This document shows positions 37,194-46,214 of a stretch of DNA of 64,000 bases, piece by piece. This DNA is from Antonospora locustae. Its lineage: Eukaryota; Microsporidia. The stretch's first letter is position 1, and each line of letters opens with the position of its first letter. The notes below the pieces were generated by a model. That model did no database searches. It saw nothing but the letters and a program-made list of their open reading frames with translations, and was not told the DNA's origin. Made by a program: the position numbers and the translations under genes. The DNA is taken from NCBI GenBank assembly GCA_007674295.1, contig CM017462.1:42190-106189 (forward strand), read 5' to 3'.

Positions 37194-37479
37194 CTGCTAA
37201 ATCAAGTGCAGAGGACATCGGTTGGCGAGGACACTCTTTTAATAAAAAAATTACGCTATTGAGCCCGGCCACAATCAATTGAGCCATAATTTATGGGCTC
37301 TTGGGCTACAACAACTGCTTTCTGCCTATCAAAATTGAAAATTACCTGCTGTGGTACACGTAACCTGAAATTAATGACACTAATTTGCGATTAGCCATAA
37401 GAGGCATCTGCTTAATGTATTATGAGCTGCATTCCAATGCACTTTCATACTACATACTAAAATAGTGGTCTTTCTGCCC

Positions 37480-38388
37480 ATGTTATCTCCCGACTCTTCC
37501 GTTACGTCCCCGCAGGAGATACTAAAGAAAGTCCGGAAGCTACGAACAAAGCATACGCATCTGACGCCCTCTCAAGACAAGGAGCAAGCCGCAATATGGA
37601 CGGAAAATGCCCGAAGGCTCGTCGTATACAACTTTGTTAAAGGTGAAGTTGCCATAGGGCTCAATTTCAAGTACAAAATAGTTCACGTGTCGTGGTGTTT
37701 CAGCACGGGAAACCTTGTAATCACGTCAAAAAAGCGTGTGTCTCTTTATAACATGCAGAAGAAGAAAAGGCGTACGTTGATATTCGTGGAGAACGCATCT
37801 GAATGCTACAGAGTCAACTCAAAGCTGTTTGCTGTTATTGGAAGCCAGGCGGTCATCACAAACACCATAAATGTGGCAAAAATCAGACTTCATTGCAACT
37901 TTCTCAAAGTCGTTGACACGTTCTTCGTTGTCGTTTTTGAAAACAGCGTGACGATTTTCGACAGCAAACTCGCGGTCATCTACGACCACCTCTTCTGCGA
38001 CGAGCTCAAAATCAGGGACGTGGACATTAGAAACAGAAAGGTTTACGTTCTGACAGAATCAGGCATCTTCGGACACGATCTGAGTTTGAACACGCTGCGA
38101 GAGTTTTCAAGATTTTGCATTTTCGACGAATTTTTGTTTCTGATCGAGAAAGGGCAACTTGTCGTCTGCAACAGAAGTTTGAGTGTTGAGATGCTGAAGA
38201 TGCCTATTGAAAAGTGCTGGATCGACAGGAGCTCAGGAAGAGTCTACGTGCAGAGGCAGAACGAGATAGTTGCATACGCTCTACGTGCGAAGAGAAAGCT
38301 GAGTTTCAAACTCATAGAAGAGAGCGAGATGTACCACGAGCTGGAGGATGAGTTTGACACAAGCGACAGCCAATACAGGGACTTTTAG
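37480..38388 (+). CDS. Beta-propeller-like protein of unknown function
   Basis: A 302-aa protein from the ATG at 37,480, which follows CCC directly; the frame is open a little farther up at a GTG. After a basic N-terminus (EILKKVRKLRTKHTHLTP) it consists of repeated short hydrophobic strands such as GNLVITSKKRVSLYN, NSVTIFDSKLAVIYD and RKVYVLTESGIFGHD, the pattern of a diverged WD40-like propeller. The C-terminus is acidic (ELEDEFDTSDSQ). A ribosome-biogenesis factor or transport scaffold would fit, but I do not recognise it. Confidence 0.7.
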   Translation: MLSPDSSVTSPQEILKKVRKLRTKHTHLTPSQDKEQAAIWTENARRLVVYNFVKGEVAIGLNFKYKIVHVSWCFSTGNLVITSKKRVSLYNMQKKKRRTLIFVENASECYRVNSKLFAVIGSQAVITNTINVAKIRLHCNFLKVVDTFFVVVFENSVTIFDSKLAVIYDHLFCDELKIRDVDIRNRKVYVLTESGIFGHDLSLNTLREFSRFCIFDEFLFLIEKGQLVVCNRSLSVEMLKMPIEKCWIDRSSGRVYVQRQNEIVAYALRAKRKLSFKLIEESEMYHELEDEFDTSDSQYRDF

Positions 38389-38565
38389 GACTTCCAAGTG
38401 CTGCATTCAACAGCAGCTTGGCAGAGACGCTCTTCGTGTGATTTGCGCCGTTTCGATGCTGCAATTAGTGCACAACTAAAAGCAGAGCAGCCGTTTCCGC
38501 AAAGCGGCTTTCTTTTCGCCTGCTTCCAGATCAGGAGCCCTTCGGCAGTGCGAAAATCAAAGCCC

Positions 38566-40602
38566 ATGGCAGATAAAATCGACTTATTCAGGAATTTTCT
38601 GGACACGCACATAGTGTTGAAATCCCCGGTACCACGTCTCGTCTTCTCGATTAACGCTATCAGAGAATACAGCAAGGAGTTGTGCAACGAGATAATCAAC
38701 GCGCCGCTTACTATGATTCCCCTTCTCGTTGACGAAGTCTCTAAGCTCGGGTGCCCCACAATCGGGTTTCAGGGGAGTCTTGGCGAGGTAGTCACTCCCC
38801 GTACGCTCAGCGCCACCCATCTCTCTAAGCTCATTTGTCTTGAGGGCATCGTTGTCTCCTGTTCAACCGTTAAACCAAAGATGATACGGAGCGTCCACTA
38901 CTCTGATGCCACAAACACGTTCTTTGAGAAGGAGTATAGAGACAGCACAATGATCAGCAGGCTTCCAAACACGGGAACTGTGTATCCGACGCGGGATTCC
39001 AACGGCCCGCTTCAGACAGAGTTTGGACTGTCGACCTTCCAGGACTACGAAACGGTAACTGTCCAGGAGCTTGTGGAGAAGGCGCCCCCCGGACAGCTTC
39101 CAAGGTCGGCAGAAGTGGTTTTGACGGACGATCTGGTGGACAAAGTGAAGCCAGGCGACAGAATGAAGTTCTATGGCGTATACAAGGCGATGGGGTCTAT
39201 CGGACAGGGGTTTCCCTCTCGGTTCAAAACGGTTATTGTTGTCAACAACATCGATCGAGTGAAGAGCGCACTGGAAACCGAGCGGGCACTTCCGGCGCTC
39301 ATCGAGGAGAAGATGAGGTTAGCAAAGAAGAAGAGCATACTTGAGGTGGGCGACGACAAGGAAAACGCAAAAATAACGTCGGAGATCGTTAAGATAATCT
39401 GCACCTCGAGGAATGTCATAAGAGCAGTAAGTGATTCCATTGCGCCTTCCATATTCGGCCATTCTCAACTAAAAAAGGCGATTGCACTGATGCTGGTTGG
39501 CGGAAACGAGGTCATCAGGAAAAACAGCTCCCGAATACGGGGGGACATCAACATTCTGATGGTTGGCGACCCGTCAACTGCAAAGAGTCAGTTTCTCCGG
39601 TATATCCATTCTATGAGCGACCTGGCGATTCTGACAACTGGAAAGGGCAGCACGGGCGTGGGGCTTACCGCAGCGGTCGTTGTGGACAAAGACGGAGACA
39701 AAAAGCTCGAGGCAGGAGCGATGGTCCTGGGAGACCGTGGAGTTGTGTGCATTGACGAGTTTGACAAGATGGACGAGGACGACCGAGTTGCAATTCATGA
39801 AGTTATGGAACAGCAGACAGTGACGATTTCCAAAGCAGGAATCCACACGACGCTAAACAGCAGGTGCAGCGTGGTCGCGGCCGCGAATCCCATTCTTGGG
39901 CAATACAAAGAAAATATGTCACCGTCTCAGAACATCGGGCTGATGGAAAGTCTTCTGACGAGGTTCGACTTGATTTTTGTGATGCTCGACAACCTAACAG
40001 AGAAGGAGGACAGGATGGTTGCGAAGCACGTTATCGAGAACCACGTGGCAAGCGAGATGGATGATGGCGTCTTCAGGGAGAACGGAGTCATAAACCAGGA
40101 GTGTCTGAGAATGTATCTGAGGGAGGCGAAGGCGTTTCGACCAGTTCTGTCTGAGGAAGCTGGGCAGGTGCTTTCGCAGGCGTTTGTAGGCCTGCGGCAG
40201 GAAAGCAACGCAATTGTCGCAGTCACCCCGCGTGTGCTCGAGACGCTGATACGGCTGTCAACTGCGCATGCGAAGTTGCGCATGAGCACCACCGTTGAAG
40301 CATCTGACGCCCGGGGAGCAGTTGAGCTTCTGAAGTCCACACTGTACGCAAAGCCAGAAGAAAAGACAAAGAAAGCGAGAACAGCTGAAAGTGAGTACGG
40401 AGATCCCTCCAAATACGTTTCAGAGACGCTGTTCGGGTTTCGAGAGCGAAACCCAGGCAGTAACTATGTGTCTTTTGCGAGTCTTCTGGCCGAGTTCGAC
40501 ATGGCGCGGATCAAGGAGGACGAAGTCCGTGCAGCACTGCAGCAGCTGCACGCGGCAGATGTGATTTTATTCTATGACGACAACATTTTCTTTCTGAGCT
40601 GA
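38566..40602 (+). CDS. MCM3: DNA replication licensing factor MCM3
   Basis: A 678-aa subunit of the MCM2-7 replicative helicase, loaded at origins and active in the nucleus. The N-terminal part matches MCM3 specifically: LEGIVVSCSTVKPKMIRSVH near 92-111 and EKAPPGQLPRSAEVVLTDDL near 171-190. The AAA+ core carries Walker A GDPSTAKS (334-341), Walker B VVCIDEFD (393-400), sensor NP and the arginine finger SLLTRFD (462-468). The frame is open upstream to 38,398, but the ATG at 38,566 follows CCC directly and gives the normal N-terminus. The low-complexity linker near the C-terminus of other MCM3 proteins is shortened. Confidence 0.95.
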   Translation: MADKIDLFRNFLDTHIVLKSPVPRLVFSINAIREYSKELCNEIINAPLTMIPLLVDEVSKLGCPTIGFQGSLGEVVTPRTLSATHLSKLICLEGIVVSCSTVKPKMIRSVHYSDATNTFFEKEYRDSTMISRLPNTGTVYPTRDSNGPLQTEFGLSTFQDYETVTVQELVEKAPPGQLPRSAEVVLTDDLVDKVKPGDRMKFYGVYKAMGSIGQGFPSRFKTVIVVNNIDRVKSALETERALPALIEEKMRLAKKKSILEVGDDKENAKITSEIVKIICTSRNVIRAVSDSIAPSIFGHSQLKKAIALMLVGGNEVIRKNSSRIRGDINILMVGDPSTAKSQFLRYIHSMSDLAILTTGKGSTGVGLTAAVVVDKDGDKKLEAGAMVLGDRGVVCIDEFDKMDEDDRVAIHEVMEQQTVTISKAGIHTTLNSRCSVVAAANPILGQYKENMSPSQNIGLMESLLTRFDLIFVMLDNLTEKEDRMVAKHVIENHVASEMDDGVFRENGVINQECLRMYLREAKAFRPVLSEEAGQVLSQAFVGLRQESNAIVAVTPRVLETLIRLSTAHAKLRMSTTVEASDARGAVELLKSTLYAKPEEKTKKARTAESEYGDPSKYVSETLFGFRERNPGSNYVSFASLLAEFDMARIKEDEVRAALQQLHAADVILFYDDNIFFLS

Positions 40603-40639
40603 GCATCGTCTCGGAAATTCGCCGCCCCCTTCGAGGAGA

Positions 40640-40855
40640 ATGCTTTTGTTCTTTCTGTTTGTGACGGCCACGTATGCGCTGACGATACTTCTGGCGTATG
40701 CGATGTCGTGCAAGCTCAAGAACGCAGAGAATGGACAGATTTTCAGATACGTGTCGATAGGTGGGCTTACGTCCATGTACATTGCATGGGCCATCGTCTT
40801 CGCGTCACAGGTGCATCCTTTTATCGCGCCCGAAGCGAGGAACAAAGACACGTAG
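40640..40855 (+). CDS. VMA9: V-ATPase V0 subunit e (Vma9)
   Basis: A 71-aa protein with two membrane helices, about 3-24 and 41-60. The segment MYIAWAIVFASQVHPFIAPE (51-70) matches the conserved end of subunit e, where a W..A..AQ.NP..GP pattern is typical. Subunit e is a small part of the membrane sector of the proton pump that acidifies vacuole-like compartments. CCCCC lies about 11 bases before the ATG. It lies 37 bases after MCM3 and is convergent with RPB6. Confidence 0.8.
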   Translation: MLLFFLFVTATYALTILLAYAMSCKLKNAENGQIFRYVSIGGLTSMYIAWAIVFASQVHPFIAPEARNKDT

Positions 40856-40927
40856 GGACGCCTGCTAAATAAACGCACTGTTCAAAGCAATACGAGCCAA
40901 ACAGAGCTCTTTATTCACGACAGCGTC

Positions 40928-41272
40928 TCAATCAGGGATGATCATCTCCTTGATGTGCCAGTCTTCGTACGTGCTGTCGGGCAGTTTTCTTCTTATAACG
41001 AATGGAATCTTCCGCTCTCGCAGCTCCTGCACTGCAATCTCAAAGGCATCCGTTTCCTCTCCAATGTCCACGAGGGGAGGCGCATTCATGCTGAGCTGTG
41101 CGGACCTCACGCCAAGCACGTAGGCCTTCTCGTACTTTGTCATTCGTGCACTGGTTATTCGTCTGTCGGCCTCGATTCGGACCACGTCACCTTCTTCCTC
41201 GATGATGAACGGCTCGTTTTCTTCCAGCGTCTGCGTCGAAGTTTGCGACTCCGTGTCGCTCTCGGTGTCCAT
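40928..41272 (-). CDS. RPO26: RNA polymerase subunit RPB6 (ABC23)
   Basis: A 114-aa subunit shared by RNA polymerases I, II and III. The conserved C-terminal core is complete: RRITSARMTKYEKAYVLGVR, QLSMNAPPLVDIGEETDAFE, and VQELRERKIPFVIRRKLP, ending in EDWHIKEM. An acidic N-terminal tail (MDTESDTESQTSTQTLEENE) is usual for the family. The frame continues to an ATG at 41,347, but that would overlap the LSm gene by 41 bases. The ATG at 41,272 has ACCC three bases upstream, so I choose it. Confidence 0.93.
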   Translation of the reverse strand: MDTESDTESQTSTQTLEENEPFIIEEEGDVVRIEADRRITSARMTKYEKAYVLGVRSAQLSMNAPPLVDIGEETDAFEIAVQELRERKIPFVIRRKLPDSTYEDWHIKEMIIPD

Positions 41273-41306
41273 GATGGGTTCTCTGCATGCAAATATTTGT
41301 GCGCAG

Positions 41307-41519
41307 TCACCGTGTCTCTGGGCATTTTCTTTTCTGGACACAAGCAATCGTCTCTCCGCGAATGAACAGAATTTCGCCTTCGTTGCCCTTTTTTGTCACA
41401 AGAATGTTTGAATGCTCGTCAAACGCATGCAGCACGCACTCCACCTGCTCCATCTCCTTACAGGTCACCAAGACCACCTCCTCCAAGCACATCGCCAGGA
41501 AAAGCGTCGGGTCATTCAT
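41307..41519 (-). CDS. LSm/Sm-like protein, closest to LSm3
   Basis: A 70-aa protein that is only an Sm fold. The Sm1 motif is VVLVTCKEMEQVECVLHAFD followed by EHSNILV, and the Sm2 motif is EILFIRGETIACV. The HAFDEHxN pattern and the RG in strand 4 resemble LSm3, with SmD2 second. The loop between the two motifs is only about five residues, much shorter than in either. LSm proteins form rings on U6 snRNA or on mRNA 3' ends. CCC directly precedes the ATG. It lies 34 bases upstream of RPB6 on the same strand. Confidence 0.7.
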   Translation of the reverse strand: MNDPTLFLAMCLEEVVLVTCKEMEQVECVLHAFDEHSNILVTKKGNEGEILFIRGETIACVQKRKCPETR

Positions 41520-41613
41520 GGGCAGGCAATTCGCGTTCTTCTAGCAACAGCTCACACAGAGGCTTCGGCGACGAAAGCCTGCAGCCAGCATGTTCTGCCT
41601 TTGTGCGCGTGTC

Positions 41614-42063
41614 TCACTGACTTATGCAACATATTTTCCAATTGAATTTCTTTTTCCTGTTTCTGTTGCTTTTCCACACGCTTGCCATGTCAAAGTAAAT
41701 GTCTCCATTGCGATTTAACCGTTTTATTTTGCAAGTGCATCCGCCGATGTTTGTAGCGTACTTGTGCACAATTTCAACCCATTCTGTGGTTTCACAGAAC
41801 TCGCATCCAATCCACTCAAAGTTGCGGGTTTCCGTTGCACCACATCCACCTACGCACTGGACCTCCACAGGAACCTGCTTTCTCACATTCAAGTGATTCT
41901 CCAACGGTTTTTTATTGCATATACCGAGGTAGTTGTCTATACACAACGAGAATCCTTCAAACATAAGTAGAGCGACTGCAACTAACGCCAATCTGCGAAA
42001 TGAACAATGCGGTCTTTCTGTTCCGGCAACAAAAGTGCGCATGCTCGCCAAAACGCAGATCAT
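41614..42063 (-). CDS. Putative secreted or membrane-anchored orphan protein
   Basis: A 149-aa protein with CCCCT just before its ATG. A basic stretch and a hydrophobic run, RRLALVAVALLMFEGFSL near 23-40, could act as a signal peptide or anchor. The rest is cysteine-rich (CIDNY, GICNKK, QCVGGCGATE, GCEFCETTEW, GGCTCKIK), suggesting disulfide bonds or a zinc site. I recognise no family. A start at the later ATG (residue 8) would give a more conventional signal peptide. Confidence 0.6.
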   Translation of the reverse strand: MICVLASMRTFVAGTERPHCSFRRLALVAVALLMFEGFSLCIDNYLGICNKKPLENHLNVRKQVPVEVQCVGGCGATETRNFEWIGCEFCETTEWVEIVHKYATNIGGCTCKIKRLNRNGDIYFDMASVWKSNRNRKKKFNWKICCISQ

Positions 42064-42107
42064 AGGGGTTTCCTGTTACACAAGTGCTGATAGCATATCT
42101 AGACACG

Positions 42108-43403
42108 TCATTGTGGTTTTCCAAAAAAGTTTCCCATCTGACTACTGAGCTTTGACAGGGCGCTTTTGTTTTTATTTTCGTTCTTGACCGGCCACGTAGC
42201 TGTGCTGGGCGTATCGAAAGGGCCGCTCTGAACAGCCTGGGAAAATAGGTTCGTTGTGTTCTGAAGCCCTGGAAATGGCGTAGACTCCGGCCTGAAAACA
42301 GAATCGCCACCGCTCTGAAAAAGATTTCCAAACACATTTCCACCATCTGCAGGTTGTCCAAAAATGCTATACATCGTGTTCTGTCCATTGCCACTCTGAG
42401 CTTGCACAAGAGGCGCCTCAGGCACCGCAGCCGCCTTCACGCTCTCAGAGGAGGGGGCCGCAAAAACATCCTCCCTGACTTCTTCGCGTACGGGAACCGT
42501 GGCGTTAAATGCTCCTGTGCCGTTATTCAGAAGAGACTCTGGTTCTGAAACAGGGCCTATGGTGAGCCCGGAGATGTCCAGGTTCTGAAGATCAACAGCC
42601 CCTCGTTCGTTGTTCCTGTCAAAGTTGATCGTCTCAAAAACTTCCATAAGACCGCTCTCCTCCTTTACGTGCTTTATCAGAGGCGGTGAGTCCTCATAGT
42701 GCATAGTGTACGTGTTTCTTGCAACAAGGGGACTTGTGTAGTGCACCGGTCTTCTGAATCCCGCTCTCTCCATAATTTTTGAGTCGATATAGAGGATGTT
42801 TGCTTGAATCATGGACTCTTCGACTCTCTCTGTTTCCTCTGCCCTGCATCGTATTGTTTCTATATCCGAAAGCATGTTCTTTTCAAATGTACCGCTCTCT
42901 ATGTCGTTGATTATTACAGCTGCCTTCTGTATCTTCTCATAGAGCTCTGCGTTCTTCTCGTACAGATCGGTGCTTTCGTAGTACTTGAACAGCTTGATGT
43001 GATGGCTCCGGATTTGAATGTTCTTCACTTTGTCTGCGATTTTCCTAAGGCCCTCGAGCGTTGCATTTAAGGGGCTTTTTGTATTTGGGCATTTGGTCTC
43101 AGAGATCTCTGCGCTTCTGGATTCCTTTTCTGCATCTGGACTCTTTCCTTGTTTCTCGTTAATAAGCGCAGAAACGTCCCTCTCCTCAAAGATAGCGCTA
43201 AACTCCGTTGCCTTTCTTGATACTGCATCATCACTGTGCTGAATACTAAACGAAAGCAACGGAGTACCGTCATTCTTCTTCTTTATTTCCACACCCTCGA
43301 CTGCATACACGTTCAGGTAACACCCGCTATCGAGAAAGTACAGCCGGTCGTAAATGGAAAACAGAAAGAGGACTCCATTGGAGTTCCGCCCTCCTGTCTG
43401 CAC
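42108..43403 (-). CDS. Nup159/Nup214-like nucleoporin, C-terminal part (after frameshift)
   Basis: This frame has no nearby ATG: it opens at a GTG and the first methionine is well inside the protein. Its first residues (NGVLFLFSIYDRLYFLDSG) read as the last blade of the propeller encoded by the preceding frame at 43,313-44,107, with which it overlaps in the same orientation. A helical, charged middle with coiled-coil character follows. The end has scattered FG or F-rich motifs (SIFGQP, NVFGNLF, NLFSQ, MGNFFGKPQ). A propeller followed by FG repeats and coiled coil is the plan of Nup159/Nup214, which docks the RNA helicase Dbp5 on the cytoplasmic face of the pore. The name is inferred from architecture. 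Confidence 0.65.
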   Translation of the reverse strand: MQTGGRNSNGVLFLFSIYDRLYFLDSGCYLNVYAVEGVEIKKKNDGTPLLSFSIQHSDDAVSRKATEFSAIFEERDVSALINEKQGKSPDAEKESRSAEISETKCPNTKSPLNATLEGLRKIADKVKNIQIRSHHIKLFKYYESTDLYEKNAELYEKIQKAAVIINDIESGTFEKNMLSDIETIRCRAEETERVEESMIQANILYIDSKIMERAGFRRPVHYTSPLVARNTYTMHYEDSPPLIKHVKEESGLMEVFETINFDRNNERGAVDLQNLDISGLTIGPVSEPESLLNNGTGAFNATVPVREEVREDVFAAPSSESVKAAAVPEAPLVQAQSGNGQNTMYSIFGQPADGGNVFGNLFQSGGDSVFRPESTPFPGLQNTTNLFSQAVQSGPFDTPSTATWPVKNENKNKSALSKLSSQMGNFFGKPQ

Positions 43404-44107
43404 CGTACCATTGTTGCATCTTCGTCAAGCTCCAGCTCGTCCATCCCCACTAGTACAAACATGGTGTCACCTTTCTTGATAAACACCGTGAACATTTCAA
43501 ACGTTGTCCACAGGACATCGGTACCCATGCTATGCGCTATCGCCTTCTCCTTTGTCACAAGGTGCGTGTTTGTCACAATAATTCGGTTGCTACAACCAAC
43601 AACACCGAGAACATCACCATTGTTCTGCACAGATATTTGCTCTTCCGACACAAGCAGATTCAGAATTTGGTTAGCACACACGACCAGTCCCTTTCCAATT
43701 CGCAAGACATTCTTGACTCTAGTTTTGAATGTAAATTCGCCACTGCTTTCCCTTGTAAACACAAGCACAGAGCCTCCCTTCTGTACGATCAGGTGCGTCT
43801 CTGAAATTGATACATTTGTGATGCCAGGGACGCTGAATGTTGTGCATTGCAGACTTTGCGTGCAGATCGCATGCAGCTCACCAGAAGATACAAGCACAAG
43901 CACGTTTTTGTGTAGATCCGCAGCAACAAAGCTTTGCTTTGCACGCAATCTTCGTGCAGTTTTCAGAGACGATCTGCAGTAAAACGTCACTCTGTTTGCC
44001 GAGACAGAAACTACATAGTCTGCGTTACATCCTAGAAATATGTACTTCTCATGTGACAGCTCAATACTCTCCCTCTTTATAAACTTCAAGTTTTCTTCTA
44101 AATCCAT
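43313..44107 (-). CDS. Nup159/Nup214-like nucleoporin, N-terminal propeller part
   Basis: Starting at the ATG at 44,107, which has AGGGT directly upstream, the frame encodes a series of short beta strands typical of a diverged propeller, for example DYVVSVSANRVTFYC, NVLVLVSSGELHAIC, GSVLVFTRESSGEF and NRIIVTNTHLV. Near 43,395, within CAGGAGGGCGGAAC, the sensible sequence moves to the other frame (42,108-43,403). One extra base here would join the two. After that point this frame runs 27 codons of unlikely sequence to its stop. Together the parts would give about 690 aa. Whether the break is real, programmed or a sequencing error cannot be told from this window. Confidence 0.65.
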   Translation of the reverse strand: MDLEENLKFIKRESIELSHEKYIFLGCNADYVVSVSANRVTFYCRSSLKTARRLRAKQSFVAADLHKNVLVLVSSGELHAICTQSLQCTTFSVPGITNVSISETHLIVQKGGSVLVFTRESSGEFTFKTRVKNVLRIGKGLVVCANQILNLLVSEEQISVQNNGDVLGVVGCSNRIIVTNTHLVTKEKAIAHSMGTDVLWTTFEMFTVFIKKGDTMFVLVGMDELELDEDATMVRCRQEGGTPMESSFCFPFTTGCTFSIAGVT

Positions 44108-44130
44108 ACCCTGGCACACAATTTTTTTAG

Positions 44131-44346
44131 ATGTCACGGCATCTGCTTCTTCACGTTCTTACATGTTTTCTGCAGTCTGCGTCTGTTCAGGGCAGTCCTC
44201 AGAAGCATAACCCTTCATTAGAGCACTTAATATACGAAGTGCAGGACATGGTTCTTCCTATCAGGTTTTTACAATTGTTCAAATACAATGGCACATTAAG
44301 CTGTGATACAGACTGCACGATTCTCTTTGTGCAGAGGAAGACATAG
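44131..44346 (+). CDS. Possible small secreted protein
   Basis: A 71-codon frame fills the space between the divergent nucleoporin gene and delta-COP, ending 18 bases before the delta-COP ATG. The N-terminus MSRHLLLHVLTCFLQSASVQ looks like a signal peptide. The remainder (from GSPQKHNPSLEH to TILFVQRKT) is unrecognised. No CCC lies directly before the ATG; the nearest is about 25 bases up. It may be a real small gene or just the delta-COP promoter region. Confidence 0.3.
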   Translation: MSRHLLLHVLTCFLQSASVQGSPQKHNPSLEHLIYEVQDMVLPIRFLQLFKYNGTLSCDTDCTILFVQRKT

Positions 44347-44364
44347 AAATATTCAATCCTACCC

Positions 44365-45612
44365 ATGATAGCTGGTGTGCTTCTGTACAACGAAAAGACA
44401 AAGGAGACACTGTTTCGCTCTCCACACAACTACGAAAGAAACATTGTGATGGTTTTTGTACAGACGTTTGTAAACACACAGAAAAGCGCCTTTGGATTCT
44501 TCTTTGAGCACCTAAATTATGTGTACACAACACGTGGAGACTTGTTTATATGCGTCATCACATCCTTTCCACCACACATTGTGCATAGCCTGGTGAAGTC
44601 CTATGCGGAGAACATCACGGCATCCATTTTTGAGAACCTCTGCCTGATTGACGACACTCTCAATGCATTTGCATTTACACCGCTACCCTCCTCTGTGGCC
44701 GAGCAGTACCTGCTGATGGAGAGCCAGGAAGAAAAGCTCCACGATATGATGGCGAAGAGTCGAGAAGCAGAGATGTCACAAAGGTTGAGGGACATGAGGA
44801 GAAGAGAGACACCTAGCGCAATTGAAGTCCACTTGGAGAAGGTTCGAGAGCTGGAGCTGGAGATCAAGAAGCCGCCAGAGTGCGTCGTCAAGAAGGAGGC
44901 GAGGGAGATATTCAGGGAGAGGAAGAAAAAGCTTGTTGTGGATGCGGATATTCAAGTAGTGATGAAGGAGAGACTGAAGGTGACTGTAGACAAGGACTCC
45001 AATGTGAAGAGCTGTGAAATAGACGGTGATCTGAGCATGTTTCTCAAGAGGGAGGAGTTTCACAGCTGCACCCTAAAGATAAACACCAAAAACGAGCTGA
45101 AGTACAGTCCAAACCTGGACAGAGAGCTTGCGAAAGAGGGTGTTCTGAAGGGTGTCCGGGGGTTTCCTGTGAACAAGAATCTGGCGCTGGTCAAGTGGAA
45201 GAAAAACAGAATAGAAAGTCTTCCGATTTCGTTCACTTTCTGGCCAAGCGACCTCGAGAACGGAAGGTTTCAGATTATGTTCGAGATTTGTGCAGAAGAG
45301 GAGCTACGAGACGTGATATTCTGCTTCAACAAGGAGAAGATCAAGGATGTCACTGTTGATGAGGGAGATGCAGAGGTAAAGGAGTTTCTGGAGTGGAACG
45401 TAGGAACACTCTACAAGGGCCAGGCCGAAACACTTGAGTTCAGCTGTGCATGTCTCTCTCCTAGCGATGTGTTTCCAGCCAACCTGTTCTTCACAGGGGA
45501 GTTTTCTAGCTCGCCTCTGTCAGTAGAGTCTGTAAACCTGGAGGACGAAGCTCTTGACTTCAGCTTTGTGAGCAGGTGCGAGGTGGACAGCTTCGTGATC
45601 GTCGACGAGTAG
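44365..45612 (+). CDS. RET2: Coatomer subunit delta (delta-COP)
   Basis: A 415-aa subunit of the COPI coat that returns vesicles from Golgi to endoplasmic reticulum. The N-terminal longin-like domain (1-135) includes YVYTTRGDLFICVITSFPPH. A charged helical linker (125-195) follows, then a C-terminal mu-homology domain (about 200-415) with ERLKVTVDKDSNVKSCEIDG, FLKREEFHSCTLKINTK and LPISFTFWPSD, all typical of delta-COP. It is about 100 residues shorter than yeast and animal forms, mostly in the linker. ACCC directly precedes the ATG. Confidence 0.88.
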   Translation: MIAGVLLYNEKTKETLFRSPHNYERNIVMVFVQTFVNTQKSAFGFFFEHLNYVYTTRGDLFICVITSFPPHIVHSLVKSYAENITASIFENLCLIDDTLNAFAFTPLPSSVAEQYLLMESQEEKLHDMMAKSREAEMSQRLRDMRRRETPSAIEVHLEKVRELELEIKKPPECVVKKEAREIFRERKKKLVVDADIQVVMKERLKVTVDKDSNVKSCEIDGDLSMFLKREEFHSCTLKINTKNELKYSPNLDRELAKEGVLKGVRGFPVNKNLALVKWKKNRIESLPISFTFWPSDLENGRFQIMFEICAEEELRDVIFCFNKEKIKDVTVDEGDAEVKEFLEWNVGTLYKGQAETLEFSCACLSPSDVFPANLFFTGEFSSSPLSVESVNLEDEALDFSFVSRCEVDSFVIVDE

Positions 45613-45642
45613 GCCTGTATGCCCTGCCAACAGCCCAAGTGT

Positions 45643-45659
45643 AAAATTTTTAAGTACCC
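45643..45659 (+). promoter_or_regulatory. AAATTTTT plus CCC start signal of uS19
   Basis: AAAATTTTTAAGTACCC lies directly before the uS19 ATG. It has the same two-part signal as the other three ribosomal protein genes in the window. Confidence 0.7.
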
Positions 45660-46100
45660 ATGGAGGGCGATGTGGAGAAGGAAAGGCGACAGTTCAAGAA
45701 GTACACATACCGTGGTGTACCGCTCAGCGAGCTTGTAAAGATGCCTCTTCTGAAGTTCTCTGAGCTTCTCACTTCATCAAAGCGCAGGAGACTTAGACGT
45801 GGAATATCAGAGCGAGAGTTGGACCTGTTGAAGAAGTGCGCGCTCTCAAAGAAGAACGCAGAGGGCACGCAGGAGAAGCCTGATATGGTGAAGACGCAGG
45901 CAAGGACAATGGTCATTGTGCCGCAGATGGTAGGGTGTGTGATCGGAGTGCACAACGGCAGAGTGTATGTACCGGTGGAGATAAAGCCCGAGATGATTGG
46001 GTACTATTTAAAAGACTTCAGCGACACAAAAACATGTTCGACGCACGGAAAACCTGGTGTTGGAGCAACTTCAGGGTCGAAGTTTGTTCCTCTGAAATAA
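45660..46100 (+). CDS. RPS15: 40S ribosomal protein uS19 (S15)
   Basis: A 146-aa protein that matches S15 throughout: FKKYTYRGVPLSELVKMP near 12-29, SSKRRRLRRGISERELDLL, MVIVPQMVGCVIGVHNG, VEIKPEMIGYYLKDFS and the end HGKPGVGATSGSKFVPLK. S15 lies in the head of the small subunit near the decoding centre. Length is normal (about 145). An AATAAA is formed at the stop codon (46,096-46,101). Confidence 0.96.
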   Translation: MEGDVEKERRQFKKYTYRGVPLSELVKMPLLKFSELLTSSKRRRLRRGISERELDLLKKCALSKKNAEGTQEKPDMVKTQARTMVIVPQMVGCVIGVHNGRVYVPVEIKPEMIGYYLKDFSDTKTCSTHGKPGVGATSGSKFVPLK

Positions 46101-46214
46101 AGAGTTTCTTTCCGTGTGTGACTCTCTACAAGTCAAAATCCTGCATAAGAACACCTTTCCACGTTCTTGTGCACTGCTAATTTCAGTCTCTGCTAAAACA
46201 TGCTATGTTCACCC

